Source: a bacterium
Lineage (GTDB): Bacteria; Pseudomonadota; Alphaproteobacteria; Sphingomonadales; Sphingomonadaceae
Direction of reading: 5' to 3'
Assembly (NCBI GenBank): GCA_030824575.1
Contig: JAVBXL010000025.1
Location: 37,023-101,022 of the forward strand
DNA length: 64,000 bases
Made by a program: the position numbers and the translations under genes. The notes under the pieces are model-generated. The model was not told the DNA's origin, did no database searches, and saw nothing but the letters and a program-made list of their open reading frames with translations. Position 1 is the first letter of the stretch; the number at the start of each line of letters is the position of its first letter. Shown piece by piece: positions 35,362 to 44,337 of the stretch.

Positions 35362-37869
35362 TCAATATTTGTAGGAGAGCGACAGGCCATAGACCGTTGG
35401 CTTGCCCCGATAGCGGATGAGCGTGTCGAGATAGGTCGAAACGGCGGTCACATAGGATTTGTTCGTGATGTTGCGGCCATAAATGCTCGCGCGCCACCGT
35501 CCGTCGCTGCTGTTCACGCCCGCACGCACGTCCAGCAGCGCATAGCCGTCGATCGTGAAGTCGTCGGCCGGCAGCCCTTCATTGTAGAAGGTCGTGTTCT
35601 GCTTGCTCTGATAAGTGAGCCCGCCGCCCAGGAAAGCCTCCAGGCTGTCCGACACCGGCACGCTATATTGCGCATCGACATTGGCGCTGAACTTGGGGGT
35701 ATAGGGCAGTTGAGACCCCTTAAAATTGCCGGTATAGCCCGCTGCGTTATAGACGGCGAAACCGTCAGCCGTCGCGGAATAATCCGACTTCACCTTGCTC
35801 TTGAGATAGGTTGCGCCGACGCTGAAGCGCAATCCTTCCGTCGGCCGCGCGACCAGTTCGCCCTCCAGACCGAAGACATAGGATTTGGGGACGTTCAGCA
35901 TCTTTTCCAGCAGACCGAAGATGGTGTCCTGCACGCGGCCACGCACCTGCTTGTTGGAATAGTCGTAATAGAAGGCCGCACCGTTGAATTGCAGCGCGCC
36001 ATTGGCGAACGGCGCCTTGAAGCCGCCTTCATAGGCGATGACCTTTTCCTGCGTCGCCGGGCTATATTGGTTTGCGCGGGACGCGCCGATCGCCGAGAAG
36101 ATGCCCGCCTTATACCCTTGGCTGACAGTCGCGTAAATCAGCGTGCCGCCGTCGAACTTATAGTTGGCGCCGATGCGGAAGGAGATATTGTCCTCCGACA
36201 GCGACTGGTTGACCGGGGTCAACGTCGATGCCGCGGTGCCAAGCAGCAAGTCGCCCGTCGTCGGGAAACACTGGCCCGCCGCGATCGTGATCGGCACGCT
36301 GTTGAGGGCGGATCCGAACAGGACGGCCGCGCCGGTGCCTGTCGGATCACTGTAGCAGTAGCTCGCTTCCTGCTTGTTCTTCGTATAGCGGATGCCGCCC
36401 TGCACGGTCAGTTGCGGCGTCACCTTATATTCGCCGTTTGCAAACAGGCCGTAGCTGCGCATCCGCGAGTCAAATTCGTTGAGCGTGACCGAGATGAGGT
36501 CTGCGTTCGCCGAATAATCGCCGAGATAGAAGAAGTTGTTCTGCGACGTGCGCAGATTATCATAGCTGGCACCGACGATGCCGTTGAAACTGTCCGTGTC
36601 CAGCGACAGGCGCAGTTCCTGGTTGAAGGATCGCACGTCGCCGAACAAAGGCACATCGACGACCTGGGCGGCAGTGCCGTCCAGATCCTGATTATAGTCC
36701 AGTTTCTGCTTCGCCAGGGCGGCAATGTAGGTCAGCTTGAGCGTGTCGCTCAGGTCGAGATCGGCGCGACCGGCCAGTTGGTAGTAGCTGTTGCGCGAGC
36801 GTCCCAGAAAGCCTTGCGTCCACTCTGCGTCCCGCGCCCGGTTGCTGACCGGTGTGCCCAGGAGCGCGCGCGCTCCGGCGGCCTTGGCGGCATCTGCGCC
36901 GTTCAGCCGACCGACCGTCACCGACTGGCGTCCGATGAAAGAGGCGTCGTAACCGGCCGATGTCGGGGTAGTGAGATCTGCATAACGCTGGGCATCGACC
37001 TGCGCAAAGGGATTGCCAGATGCAGCGGCGGCGGCCTGGTCCGGGTAGAGATTGAGCGTGGTGCCGGCATATTGCGGGGCGAGCGGGTCGGAGCGGTCGC
37101 GCGATCCGGTCGCCATCAGCTCGATCTTCAGCCTCTCCGTCGGCTGAATGTCCAGGGTGAAACGACCCATGAACTTGCGTTGATCGCCATTTTCGTCGTT
37201 CGGCCGCGACAGGCTGCGCTGCCAGGCACCGCCCGACACGCCCTTCACCGCCAGGCGGGCGCGCACGCCGTCGGCCAGCGGGCCGCTGACAAAACCGGAC
37301 AATTCGGCGCGGTTGAACCGTTCATAGGATGCGTCGAACCCGGCGGCGAAATCGTCGGTCGGTTTGCCGACGATATAGTTGATGGCACCGCCGGTGGAGC
37401 TTTGCCCGAACAAGGTGCCCTGCGGCCCCTTGAGCACTTCGACCCGCTCGATATCGAGGTCCAGAGCGTCCGACATCACCGGCACGTTGCGCGGAATCTG
37501 GTCGGTATAGACCGAAACCGAAGGTGCCGCGCCAAAGGTCGCATCATAAAGGCCGATGCCGCGCAGGGTGAAGACCGGGGTCGAGTAGATCGACTGGGTG
37601 AAGGTGAAGCCGGGCACGAGCTTCGCAAGGTCCGCCGGCCCGGAAATGCCGCGATTGGACAATTCCTCCGCCGACGCCGCGGTGATGGTCAGGCCGACGC
37701 TGTTCACCGACTGCTCGCGCTTGTTGGCGGTCACGATGATGTCGGCACTGTTGGCGGCGGGTGCCGCGGGTGCCTGCGGTGCGGCCGGGGCCGTCTGGGC
37801 CAAAGCCGGCGCCGAAGTCGCCATTAGGGCCAACACGGAAACCCGTGTCGCGAATATCGTCCTGTTCAT
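35362..37869 (-). CDS. TonB-dependent outer-membrane receptor
   Basis: An 835-residue receptor with signal peptide (about 1-24, ending ATSAPALAQ), a Pro/Ala spacer, plug domain (ADIIVTANKREQSVNSVG; RGIGLYDATFGAAPSV; VEVLKGPQGTLFGQSSTGGA) and a 22-strand barrel closing in TVYGLSLSYKY. Sphingomonads use such receptors for hydrophobic or aromatic nutrients as well as iron, and the location inside a degradative gene series suggests substrate uptake. A paralogue with a similar plug is at 48644. It probably shares transcription with the SDR 78 bases upstream. Confidence 0.9.
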   Translation of the reverse strand: MNRTIFATRVSVLALMATSAPALAQTAPAAPQAPAAPAANSADIIVTANKREQSVNSVGLTITAASAEELSNRGISGPADLAKLVPGFTFTQSIYSTPVFTLRGIGLYDATFGAAPSVSVYTDQIPRNVPVMSDALDLDIERVEVLKGPQGTLFGQSSTGGAINYIVGKPTDDFAAGFDASYERFNRAELSGFVSGPLADGVRARLAVKGVSGGAWQRSLSRPNDENGDQRKFMGRFTLDIQPTERLKIELMATGSRDRSDPLAPQYAGTTLNLYPDQAAAAASGNPFAQVDAQRYADLTTPTSAGYDASFIGRQSVTVGRLNGADAAKAAGARALLGTPVSNRARDAEWTQGFLGRSRNSYYQLAGRADLDLSDTLKLTYIAALAKQKLDYNQDLDGTAAQVVDVPLFGDVRSFNQELRLSLDTDSFNGIVGASYDNLRTSQNNFFYLGDYSANADLISVTLNEFDSRMRSYGLFANGEYKVTPQLTVQGGIRYTKNKQEASYCYSDPTGTGAAVLFGSALNSVPITIAAGQCFPTTGDLLLGTAASTLTPVNQSLSEDNISFRIGANYKFDGGTLIYATVSQGYKAGIFSAIGASRANQYSPATQEKVIAYEGGFKAPFANGALQFNGAAFYYDYSNKQVRGRVQDTIFGLLEKMLNVPKSYVFGLEGELVARPTEGLRFSVGATYLKSKVKSDYSATADGFAVYNAAGYTGNFKGSQLPYTPKFSANVDAQYSVPVSDSLEAFLGGGLTYQSKQNTTFYNEGLPADDFTIDGYALLDVRAGVNSSDGRWRASIYGRNITNKSYVTAVSTYLDTLIRYRGKPTVYGLSLSYKY

Positions 37870-37947
37870 GTTATCCTCACCTCCCGTCTACGCTTATGCG
37901 AGATCCGTTATGCAGGCCGCTTGCCGGGCCTTCTGCTTGTTGCGCCG

Positions 37948-38694
37948 TCAACCGGCGATCATCGCGCCGTCGACCACATGTTCGGCCCCCGACACGAAAC
38001 TGGCTTCGTCCGACGCCAGGAAAAGAACGACGTTGGACACTTCCGAAGGCTGGGCCAGGCGGCCGAGCGGGATGGCCGCGGCCGCGCCGCCGCCATGCTC
38101 GTCAGTCGCGGCGATCATCATCGGCGTCAAAATATAGCCCGGATGCACCGAATTGACCCGGATGCCGGCATGGCCGAACTGCGTCGCGATCAGCTTGCTC
38201 ATGCCGCGCACGGCAAATTTGCTGGCGCAATAGGCCGCGTTCGAGGATTCTTTTGTGCCCAGCATCCCAGCGATCGAGGAGATGTTGACGATTGATCCTC
38301 CACCCGCCCCGATCATACCGGGAACGACCGCCTTCATGCCCAGGAACACGCCTAGCTGGTTGATCGCGCAGACCTGCAAAAACTCGGCCTCCTCGAAATC
38401 CAGCAGGCCCTTCACCGGGCCGATCACACCGGCATTGTTGACCAGCACCGTGACCGGACCGAAGTGGCTTTCCGCCGTAGCGACGACATCGGTCCAGTCC
38501 TGCGCACGGGCTACGTCGTGGCGCAGGAAGAGCGCAGCGTCGCCCAGTTCCGCGGCCAGCGCCGTTCCACCCGTCTCGTTCACGTCGGTAAGGACGACCT
38601 TTGCGCCCTCCCGCACGAACAGCCGCGCATGGGCTTCGCCCATGCCCTGCGCTGCGCCCGTGATGATGGCGACCTTGCCCGCGAGCCTGCCCAT
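37948..38694 (-). CDS. SDR-family oxidoreductase, hydroxysteroid-dehydrogenase-like
   Basis: A 248-residue classical SDR (VAIITGAAQGMGEAHARLF; LVNNAGVIGPV; catalytic Ser in IVNISSIAGM, Tyr-Lys in NAAYCASKFAVRG; SGAEHVVDGAM). AAQGMG and the overall pattern are typical of 3-alpha/20-beta-hydroxysteroid- and cyclic-alcohol-dehydrogenase-like enzymes. It starts three bases after the LLM monooxygenase stop, so it probably acts on the same intermediates. A paralogue is at 43588. Confidence 0.87.
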   Translation of the reverse strand: MGRLAGKVAIITGAAQGMGEAHARLFVREGAKVVLTDVNETGGTALAAELGDAALFLRHDVARAQDWTDVVATAESHFGPVTVLVNNAGVIGPVKGLLDFEEAEFLQVCAINQLGVFLGMKAVVPGMIGAGGGSIVNISSIAGMLGTKESSNAAYCASKFAVRGMSKLIATQFGHAGIRVNSVHPGYILTPMMIAATDEHGGGAAAAIPLGRLAQPSEVSNVVLFLASDEASFVSGAEHVVDGAMIAG

Positions 38695-38697
38695 TGG

Positions 38698-39786
38698 TCA
38701 GGCCGTTACCGTCTGCTTGGCGTCCGACAATTTAGGCGCGACCTCCTTGACGAGCAGTTCCATCGACCGCTCCCAGGGTTCAGGATTGTCGATATAATCG
38801 TGGCTGTAGACCAGCAGCGTGCCGAACGGCCCGCCCAGTTCGCCGAACCAGGCTTCCATTTTCTGCCGCACGGTTTCGACCGATCCGACGATCCAGACAT
38901 GTTCGGCCAGATAGTCCGCATCCACGTCCGCCGGATCGACCGACGGATCATGCAGCAGGCCCTGGAGGACGCCGAAGCGCTCATAGGTCGGCTTGATATA
39001 TTCCTTCCAGGCAAGGCCGATCCCGCCTTCGGTGGCCAGCTTGCGCGCTTCCTCGTCGGTGTCGGCGACGATCACGTCGCGCACGACGCGATGGGCCGAC
39101 CGGTCGGACTCGCGCCCCGCAGCCTTCATCGTGTCGCGATAGGTTTCGAAATGGCTGCGCAGGAAGGGATTGCCGGCATAGACCGACGCGGGCAGGAAGC
39201 CATGCGTGCCGGCAAAGCCGATCGAGGGCGACGGCGCGCTGAGCCCCGTCATCGCCATCTGCATCGTCCCGCCCCAGGGGCGGACGTCGCGCAGCGGCTT
39301 GTTGGGATTGGCTTGCGGGAAACCAGCGTTCCAAAACTGCCCTTCAAATTCGAAGGGCTCGCCCTTCCAGACCCGCTCCATGATGTCGATCGCTTCGAGC
39401 ATCATCGCGTGGTTGCCCGACATGTCCTTGATCCCGCGCACGGCGGCGTCGGTCGGATAGGCGCCGGTGGCGACGCCTAGCATATAGCGCCCTTCGAGTA
39501 TCTGACTGAGCCAGGCGGTCTGGATCGCGAGCGTGGCCGGATGATGATAGGGCAGAAGATGCGCCAGCGGCCCGAACTTGATCTGGCTGGTCTGCAGCGC
39601 AGCAGCCGCGATTACCAGTTCGGGGCTGGGAATCCCTTCCCAATTCAGCGTGCCATGCTCACCGACCCAATATTCGCTGAAGCCGATCTTGTCCGCGTGC
39701 ACCGCCTGACGCAGCGCCCATTCGAACACCTGCCGCGGTGTGCGCTCTGGGCGCACGAACGGCGTCTGGAACATCCCAACCTGCAT
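38698..39786 (-). CDS. LLM-class flavin-dependent monooxygenase
   Basis: About 362 residues with a luciferase-like TIM barrel (ADKIGFSEYWVGEHGTLNWE; KFGPLAHLLPYHHPATLAIQ; LSQILEGRYMLGVATGAYPTD). The family uses FMNH2 from a separate reductase to hydroxylate, epoxidise or carry out type II Baeyer-Villiger oxidation. ATG 39786 is preferred over the adjacent GTG, with AGAGGTG seven bases upstream. An operator-like palindrome (39801-39815) begins 15 bases before the start. It is distinct from the LLM proteins at 47370 and 55184. Confidence 0.85.
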   Translation of the reverse strand: MQVGMFQTPFVRPERTPRQVFEWALRQAVHADKIGFSEYWVGEHGTLNWEGIPSPELVIAAAALQTSQIKFGPLAHLLPYHHPATLAIQTAWLSQILEGRYMLGVATGAYPTDAAVRGIKDMSGNHAMMLEAIDIMERVWKGEPFEFEGQFWNAGFPQANPNKPLRDVRPWGGTMQMAMTGLSAPSPSIGFAGTHGFLPASVYAGNPFLRSHFETYRDTMKAAGRESDRSAHRVVRDVIVADTDEEARKLATEGGIGLAWKEYIKPTYERFGVLQGLLHDPSVDPADVDADYLAEHVWIVGSVETVRQKMEAWFGELGGPFGTLLVYSHDYIDNPEPWERSMELLVKEVAPKLSDAKQTVTA

Positions 39787-39800
39787 CACTCACCTCTTCT

Positions 39801-39815
39801 GCGAAATATTATCCT
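39801..39815. promoter_or_regulatory. Island operator site, weaker copy
   Basis: GCGAAATATTATCCT matches the site at 24416 in 12 of 15 positions and lies just upstream of the LLM monooxygenase start on the minus strand. Confidence 0.4.
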
Positions 39816-39832
39816 ATAGCTGAGGGCAGGCC

Positions 39833-40210
39833 TCAGCCATGGTCCTTCCATTCGACCAATATGCCGGCCGTATCAAACCGCATCACGCTGCAAAATTTCA
39901 GGCGGAAGGCTTCCCCCGCCGCGCCGAAGCCCGGCAGGTCCACGCTGGCCGTCCCGACATACCAGGCTTCACGCACTACGATGTCGCCCGCCACCGTCAC
40001 CCGTTCGGGCGCCTCGAAATGACGGTCCGGCACATAGCTGCCGGCAAAATCGCGCAGCACCGCCAGCAACGCATCGCGACTGGTCATCACGAATGCCCGG
40101 TTAAAATGCGCAAAATCGAGATTGGGCGCGATCATGCGCTCCATCGCGTCGAAATCCTTGGCGTTATAGGCCTGGATCAGCGCCTCTGCCGCGGCGGCGA
40201 CGTCAACCAT
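39833..40210 (-). CDS. SnoaL-like (NTF2-fold) protein
   Basis: A 125-residue cone-shaped alpha+beta protein (MVDVAAAAEALIQAYNAKD; MERMIAPNLDFAHFNRAF; GEAFRLKFCSVMRFDTAGI). The fold includes polyketide cyclases, dehydratases, isomerases and limonene-epoxide hydrolase, but the Arg-Asp pair of the last is not evident here. The start at 40210 is set by GGGAGA eight bases upstream. It precedes the LLM gene by 46 bases on the same strand and may be first in that transcript. The reaction is unknown. Confidence 0.68.
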   Translation of the reverse strand: MVDVAAAAEALIQAYNAKDFDAMERMIAPNLDFAHFNRAFVMTSRDALLAVLRDFAGSYVPDRHFEAPERVTVAGDIVVREAWYVGTASVDLPGFGAAGEAFRLKFCSVMRFDTAGILVEWKDHG

Positions 40211-40614
40211 ACCCATTCTCCCGGCACGCGGAAACACAGGACAAACGGCCTGTAATTCTGGAAAGGCATAGGGAAATAGTGGGACAACGACCCATCTTCC
40301 TCTCCTCCATTCTGCGCTGTCTGGCCCAGCAATCTGTTCTCTTATGCCGATCTAGCTACATCCTGCCCCGCTTGACGTCAATTATATAATCGACGTTTTA
40401 TCGGAAAACATTGCCCAGTTGAAGACTGAGCTTCCGCAAGTGCCCGCTTTCCGCCATTTTAGCCGCGCGCGCCCACTATCCTCCATGGCAATTTTCCCGC
40501 ACCCGTCAGGCTTTAGGGTTGCAGGTGATGCCAAGCCAAGGCAGTAGAGTGTGACAGAAGCGTGTATTGGGCGGCGCCTGTAGTCCGGGCGCCGCATGGA
40601 CTTGGAGGGCCTTC
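40211..40614. other. 404-base divergent regulatory region
   Basis: Lies between the SnoaL-like gene and the first TetR gene. It contains an AT-rich stretch around 40375-40405 with an operator-like site, and no convincing gene. Confidence 0.5.
40390..40404. promoter_or_regulatory. Island operator site
   Basis: TCGACGTTTTATCGG; 12 of 15 positions match the site at 24276 or its variants. It lies between the divergent SnoaL-like and TetR genes. Confidence 0.45.
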
Positions 40615-41325
40615 GTGGCGACAAAAGAGGTGGTGGGCGAGTCGGAGCAGATCGCATCAGACACCGTAAGCGCGTGGGACAGCCTGTTGCAGGAAATCGC
40701 CCATCGCCCCAAACGGGCGACGGAGCGCAAGCAGGACCGCGCCAAACGCACCGAGCAGCAGATATTGAATGCCGCGCTGCGGGTGTTCGCGCGCGACGGC
40801 ATTTCCCGATCGCGGATTGCCGACATCGCGGCAGAGGCCGGCATTTCCACCTCTACACTCTACGAATATTATAAGAGCAAGGAGGATCTGGCCTATGATG
40901 TGCCATTGTCCCACCTCGCCGAATTTTTCGAAAGCTATCATGCAAACGCGGCCAGCCGCACCTCTGCGCGCGAGCGGCTGCTGCTCTATTTGGTGATGTC
41001 GGCCGATTATGCCCGCGAACATGCCGAATGGGCGCGGCTGCTCTATCTGGAAATCTGGCCCAGCGTCTTTGTCAGCGATACCGAGTTGCGCCACAGCATC
41101 GACGACTTTACCCGCGTTATCCTATTCTTGGTGAAGGAGGGCGTCGCCGAAGGCTGGGTTTCGCCGGACCGCAATCCTTATGAAACGGTGGCGCTGCTGA
41201 TCGGCGGCGTGAACCAGCTCATCATCACCTGGCTACTCTATCGCAAGCCCAAGAATCTGACGCGCGCGGGCACCGAAATGGCCGAACGGCTGATCGCGAT
41301 GCTGGAGAATGAAGTCCGTCGGTAA
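40615..41325 (+). CDS. TetR-family regulator (copy 1)
   Basis: A 236-residue TetR protein. A basic extension (RPKRATERKQDRAKRTEQQ) leads into the HTH (SRIADIAAEAGISTSTLYEY, about 59-78) and a long ligand-binding C-domain (LLLYLVMSADYAREHAEWAR; IWPSVFVSDTELRHSIDDF). The start is GTG 40615 with GGAGG seven bases upstream, matching the N-terminus of copy 2 at 45708. The two differ at only one position in the HTH and share long DNA stretches, so they probably bind the same sites. Its stop is 18 bases from the convergent crotonase gene. Confidence 0.9.
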   Translation: MATKEVVGESEQIASDTVSAWDSLLQEIAHRPKRATERKQDRAKRTEQQILNAALRVFARDGISRSRIADIAAEAGISTSTLYEYYKSKEDLAYDVPLSHLAEFFESYHANAASRTSARERLLLYLVMSADYAREHAEWARLLYLEIWPSVFVSDTELRHSIDDFTRVILFLVKEGVAEGWVSPDRNPYETVALLIGGVNQLIITWLLYRKPKNLTRAGTEMAERLIAMLENEVRR

Positions 41326-41343
41326 TGCTGGGGGAAGAATAAC

Positions 41344-42150
41344 CTAGCGATCCTCATAGCGCGGCGGGCGATGGTCCAGAAAGGCGCGCACGCCTTCCGC
41401 GCCATCGCTGCCGGTGGTCAGTTGCGCGGTGAAGGCTTGCGCATCCAGATAGGCTTCGGTCCAGCTCATCCCCTCCAGCCGGGCGGACGCGACCTTGCGC
41501 GCGCGGATCGCAGGCAGGCTCTTCCCCGCAATAGTGCGCGCGAGCGCCATGGCGCGAGGCAGCACCTCGGCAGCCGGCAAGACATAGTTGAAAAACCCCG
41601 TCGATTCGAGTTCGCGCGCGGTGAAGCGTGCGCCGCTGAACAGCATTTCGCGGATCTTGGCTTCGGGCATATTCACATGGGCAAACAGGCCCGCCCCGCC
41701 TGCAACCAAGCCATAATCGATCTCCGGGCAGGCGAAGGCGGCATCTTCGGCCGCGATGCGCATGTCGCACAGCGCCGCCAGGATCATGCCGATACCGATC
41801 GCCGCGCCCGATATGGCGGCGATGACCGGCCGGTCGAGCCGGTAGAAGCGCGGCAACTGGGCATTGATGAAGTCATAGCGCGCCTTGCGCCCCGCGACGT
41901 CGATGCCGTCGAAATCATGCAGGTCGGCGCCGCCGCACCAGGCGCGCGCGCCCGGCGGCGCGGCCAGCACAATCGCCCTGATATCCTCGCTTGCCGCGAC
42001 ATGATCCGTGATGGCGCCGATGGCCTCATAGACGTCGATCGACACCGCATTGACCGGCGGCCGGTCAAACAGGATGAGCGCCACGCCATCGTCCATGACG
42101 TCCATAGTGAAGGCACCGAATGTCGCGCGGCGCAGGACAGGTGCGGTCAT
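41344..42150 (-). CDS. Crotonase-family protein, paralogue of 25836
   Basis: A 268-residue crotonase clearly homologous along its length to the protein at 25836 (ARAWCGGADLHDF; FINAQLPRFYRLDRPVIAA; FACPEIDYGLVAGGAGLFAH; ARELESTGFFNYVLP). As in that protein the first catalytic Glu is replaced (GIGMILAALCD) while the second is kept. The pair therefore probably shares a non-hydratase reaction, perhaps on related acyl-CoA intermediates of different length or ring state. It lies 30 bases after the P450 gene on the same strand. Confidence 0.8.
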   Translation of the reverse strand: MTAPVLRRATFGAFTMDVMDDGVALILFDRPPVNAVSIDVYEAIGAITDHVAASEDIRAIVLAAPPGARAWCGGADLHDFDGIDVAGRKARYDFINAQLPRFYRLDRPVIAAISGAAIGIGMILAALCDMRIAAEDAAFACPEIDYGLVAGGAGLFAHVNMPEAKIREMLFSGARFTARELESTGFFNYVLPAAEVLPRAMALARTIAGKSLPAIRARKVASARLEGMSWTEAYLDAQAFTAQLTTGSDGAEGVRAFLDHRPPRYEDR

Positions 42151-42180
42151 CGTATCGAATGTCCTTATTAGTGAGCGGGA

Positions 42181-43413
42181 TCAAACATCCCATTCCAAGG
42201 TGAACGGCTTCACGCTGCCGACGATGCCGTTGGAAAAGCGCAGCGGTTCGTCCTTCGCCAACCGAAATTCGGGGATGCGGGCGAACCATTCGCGCAGCAC
42301 GGTCTTCATCTCCATCCGCGCCAGATGCGCGCCGGGGCAAGTGTGCGATCCCTTGCCGAAGGTGGAATGTTTGCGCGCGGTCCGGCCGAGGCGGAATGCG
42401 AGCGGATCGTCGTTCATCGCATCGTCCAGTGCGACGACGACGGTCGGGGCCATCACCATCTCGCCCGCCTTCAGCTCCACGCCCTCGAAAGCGACATCAC
42501 GCTTCACCTCACGCGAGGAGGAGACGACCGGAAACCGACGGAAAAATTCGAGGAGCGCGTCGTCGATCCGCGACGGATCGGCGGCGATCGCCCGGCGCAG
42601 ATCATGGTCGCGGGCGAGATAGGAGAAGGTGAAGCCCAGCATGTTGACGACGGTGTCGAGGCCGCCCACCAGCACCTGGATGCAGATATTCTGCGCCTCC
42701 AGATCGGTCAACGGCCGGCCGCCGACCTGGCCGTTCACCATGCGGCTGATCATGTCCTGCCCGTCCGCGCCGCGCCGCGCCGTGATGACGGGGGTCAGAT
42801 AGTCGCGAAACAGCTGCGAGACTTGCGGATAGGTGAGCGATCCGTCGGGCCGGGTGAACTGATCGGCCAGATGCTTGAGCTTGGGCAGGTCCGCCAGCGG
42901 CAGGTCCACGATCTGCATGAAGATGCGGACCGGCAGTTGCTCGGCAAATTCCTCCACGAAATGGCATTGCCCCTTCGCCCGGAATCCCTCGATCAGGCTG
43001 ACCGTCAGGTCAACGATGCTGTCCTCGATTGGCTTGAGCGGCTTTGGCCCCAGATTTTCGTTAAGCAGATTGCGAAAGGGCCGATGTTCGGGCGGATCGA
43101 GCGACAGCGGGATGAGGCGATAGGCCTCCCCTGCCGTATCCTTGGGCACCAGCACCGTGCGGTTGGAAAAGCGATCGGAATCCGACATCACCACATCGGA
43201 AATATCCGCCCGCAACGCGACCCAATGTCCCCCATTATGCGGGGTCCACATCAGCGGATAGGGCACTTCGCCCATCAGCGCGTGCCAGCTGGCGTGAAAA
43301 TCGCTACCTTCTGGAACATCACGATATATGTCGAAGTCGAAGACGCGATCATCGGGCACATTGTCGGGCTGTTGCGCCAACATCGTCGCCGTGGCGGTCA
43401 TGTCCGAAGCCAT
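42181..43413 (-). CDS. Cytochrome P450, CYP101 (P450cam)-like
   Basis: A 410-residue soluble bacterial P450 that aligns with camphor 5-monooxygenase along most of its length: VFDFDIYRD, WTPHNGGHWVALR, AGEAYRLIPLSLDPPEHR, FTRPDGSLTYP, NGQVGGRP, QVLVGGLDTVVNMLGF (Asp-Thr proton relay), EFFRRF (ExxR) and heme ligand Cys359 in FGKGSHTCPGAHLAR. Tyr98 corresponds to P450cam Tyr96, which hydrogen-bonds the camphor carbonyl; the P450cam Thr101 position is Leu. GAGGAGAGAG stands before ATG 43413. No ferredoxin or reductase partner is in the window. It is divergent from an SDR across an operator-like site. Confidence 0.9.
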   Translation of the reverse strand: MASDMTATATMLAQQPDNVPDDRVFDFDIYRDVPEGSDFHASWHALMGEVPYPLMWTPHNGGHWVALRADISDVVMSDSDRFSNRTVLVPKDTAGEAYRLIPLSLDPPEHRPFRNLLNENLGPKPLKPIEDSIVDLTVSLIEGFRAKGQCHFVEEFAEQLPVRIFMQIVDLPLADLPKLKHLADQFTRPDGSLTYPQVSQLFRDYLTPVITARRGADGQDMISRMVNGQVGGRPLTDLEAQNICIQVLVGGLDTVVNMLGFTFSYLARDHDLRRAIAADPSRIDDALLEFFRRFPVVSSSREVKRDVAFEGVELKAGEMVMAPTVVVALDDAMNDDPLAFRLGRTARKHSTFGKGSHTCPGAHLARMEMKTVLREWFARIPEFRLAKDEPLRFSNGIVGSVKPFTLEWDV

Positions 43414-43558
43414 ATCTCTCTCCTCTAGGCGGGCGCTGTGGCACCCTGCATCGGCTGGCACCTTATCCACCACGGCCAATAATTAAAAGATTTTTCGTCG
43501 GATTTTGGATGGGATATTACTGTAAAATCTGGCATCATAGAATTATTAGGATAACTTA

Positions 43559-43573
43559 ACGATAAATAGTCGG
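43559..43573. promoter_or_regulatory. Island operator site
   Basis: ACGATAAATAGTCGG, 15 bases before the SDR start codon and shared with the divergent P450 gene. Confidence 0.5.
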
Positions 43574-43587
43574 TTTTGGAGAGAGCG

Positions 43588-44337
43588 ATGATGCGATTGA
43601 GGGACAAGGTGGCGATCATCACCGGCGCGGCGCAAGGCATGGGCGCGGCCCATGCCCGCCGCTTCGTGGCCGAGGGTGCCCGGACGCTGTTTACCGATAT
43701 CAACGAAGCCGCCGGCGCAGCCCTGGCCGACGAACTGGGCGACAATGCGCTGTTCGTGCAGCAGGACGTGACGAGCGAAGCGGACTGGCGGACTGTCGTA
43801 GAAACGGCCGAACGGCATTTCGGCCCGGTCAGCGCGCTCGTTAACAATGCCGGCATCATCGGCCCCGTCGCCAAGGCGGCCGACCTGTCCGAAGCCGATT
43901 TCCTGAAGGTGTGCGCGATCAACCAGACGTCCGTCTTCCTGGGCATCAAATATGTGGTTCCGTCGATGATCCGCGCGGGCGGCGGCGCCATCGTCAACAT
44001 CTCCTCCATTTCCGGCATCGTCGCCATCTACGGCACGCCCAATGTCGCCTATGCCGCCAGCAAATTCGCGGTGCGCGGCATCACCAAACAGGCCGCGATC
44101 GAATATGGCGAACATGGCATCCGCGTGAACTCCGTCCATCCAGGCTATATCCGCACGCCAATGATGACGCAGGCGCTGGACGACGATCAGATCAGGATCG
44201 CCAGCGGATCGGTGCCAATCAAGCGCGTGGGCGAAGTGGAGGATGTGTCGAACCTGGTCGTCTTCCTGGCGTCGGACGAGGCCAGTTTCATCACCGGCAC
44301 CGAATATATCATCGATGGCGGGCTGACCGCCCTTTGA
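43588..44337 (+). CDS. SDR-family oxidoreductase, paralogue of 37948
   Basis: A 249-residue classical SDR (VAIITGAAQGMGAAHARRF; NNAGIIGPVAKAADL; IVNISSISGIV; VAYAASKFAVRGITKQ; VHPGYIRTPMMTQAL; TGTEYIIDGG), very similar to the SDR at 37948. By position next to a P450cam-like enzyme it could oxidise the hydroxylated product to a ketone, as the 5-exo-hydroxycamphor step does in the camphor pathway with a different enzyme. ATG 43588 or 43591 both fit the GGAGAG upstream. It overlaps the MFS start. Confidence 0.87.
   Translation: MMRLRDKVAIITGAAQGMGAAHARRFVAEGARTLFTDINEAAGAALADELGDNALFVQQDVTSEADWRTVVETAERHFGPVSALVNNAGIIGPVAKAADLSEADFLKVCAINQTSVFLGIKYVVPSMIRAGGGAIVNISSISGIVAIYGTPNVAYAASKFAVRGITKQAAIEYGEHGIRVNSVHPGYIRTPMMTQALDDDQIRIASGSVPIKRVGEVEDVSNLVVFLASDEASFITGTEYIIDGGLTAL

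Noticed and set aside
35668..37827. A 719-codon open frame opposite the TonB receptor gene
   Set aside because: Antisense shadow of the receptor; no ribosome site, no recognisable domain.
39833..40210. Treating the SnoaL-like protein as a second limonene-epoxide hydrolase
   Set aside because: The fold fits, but the RxD and WRD catalytic segments of that family are not present.
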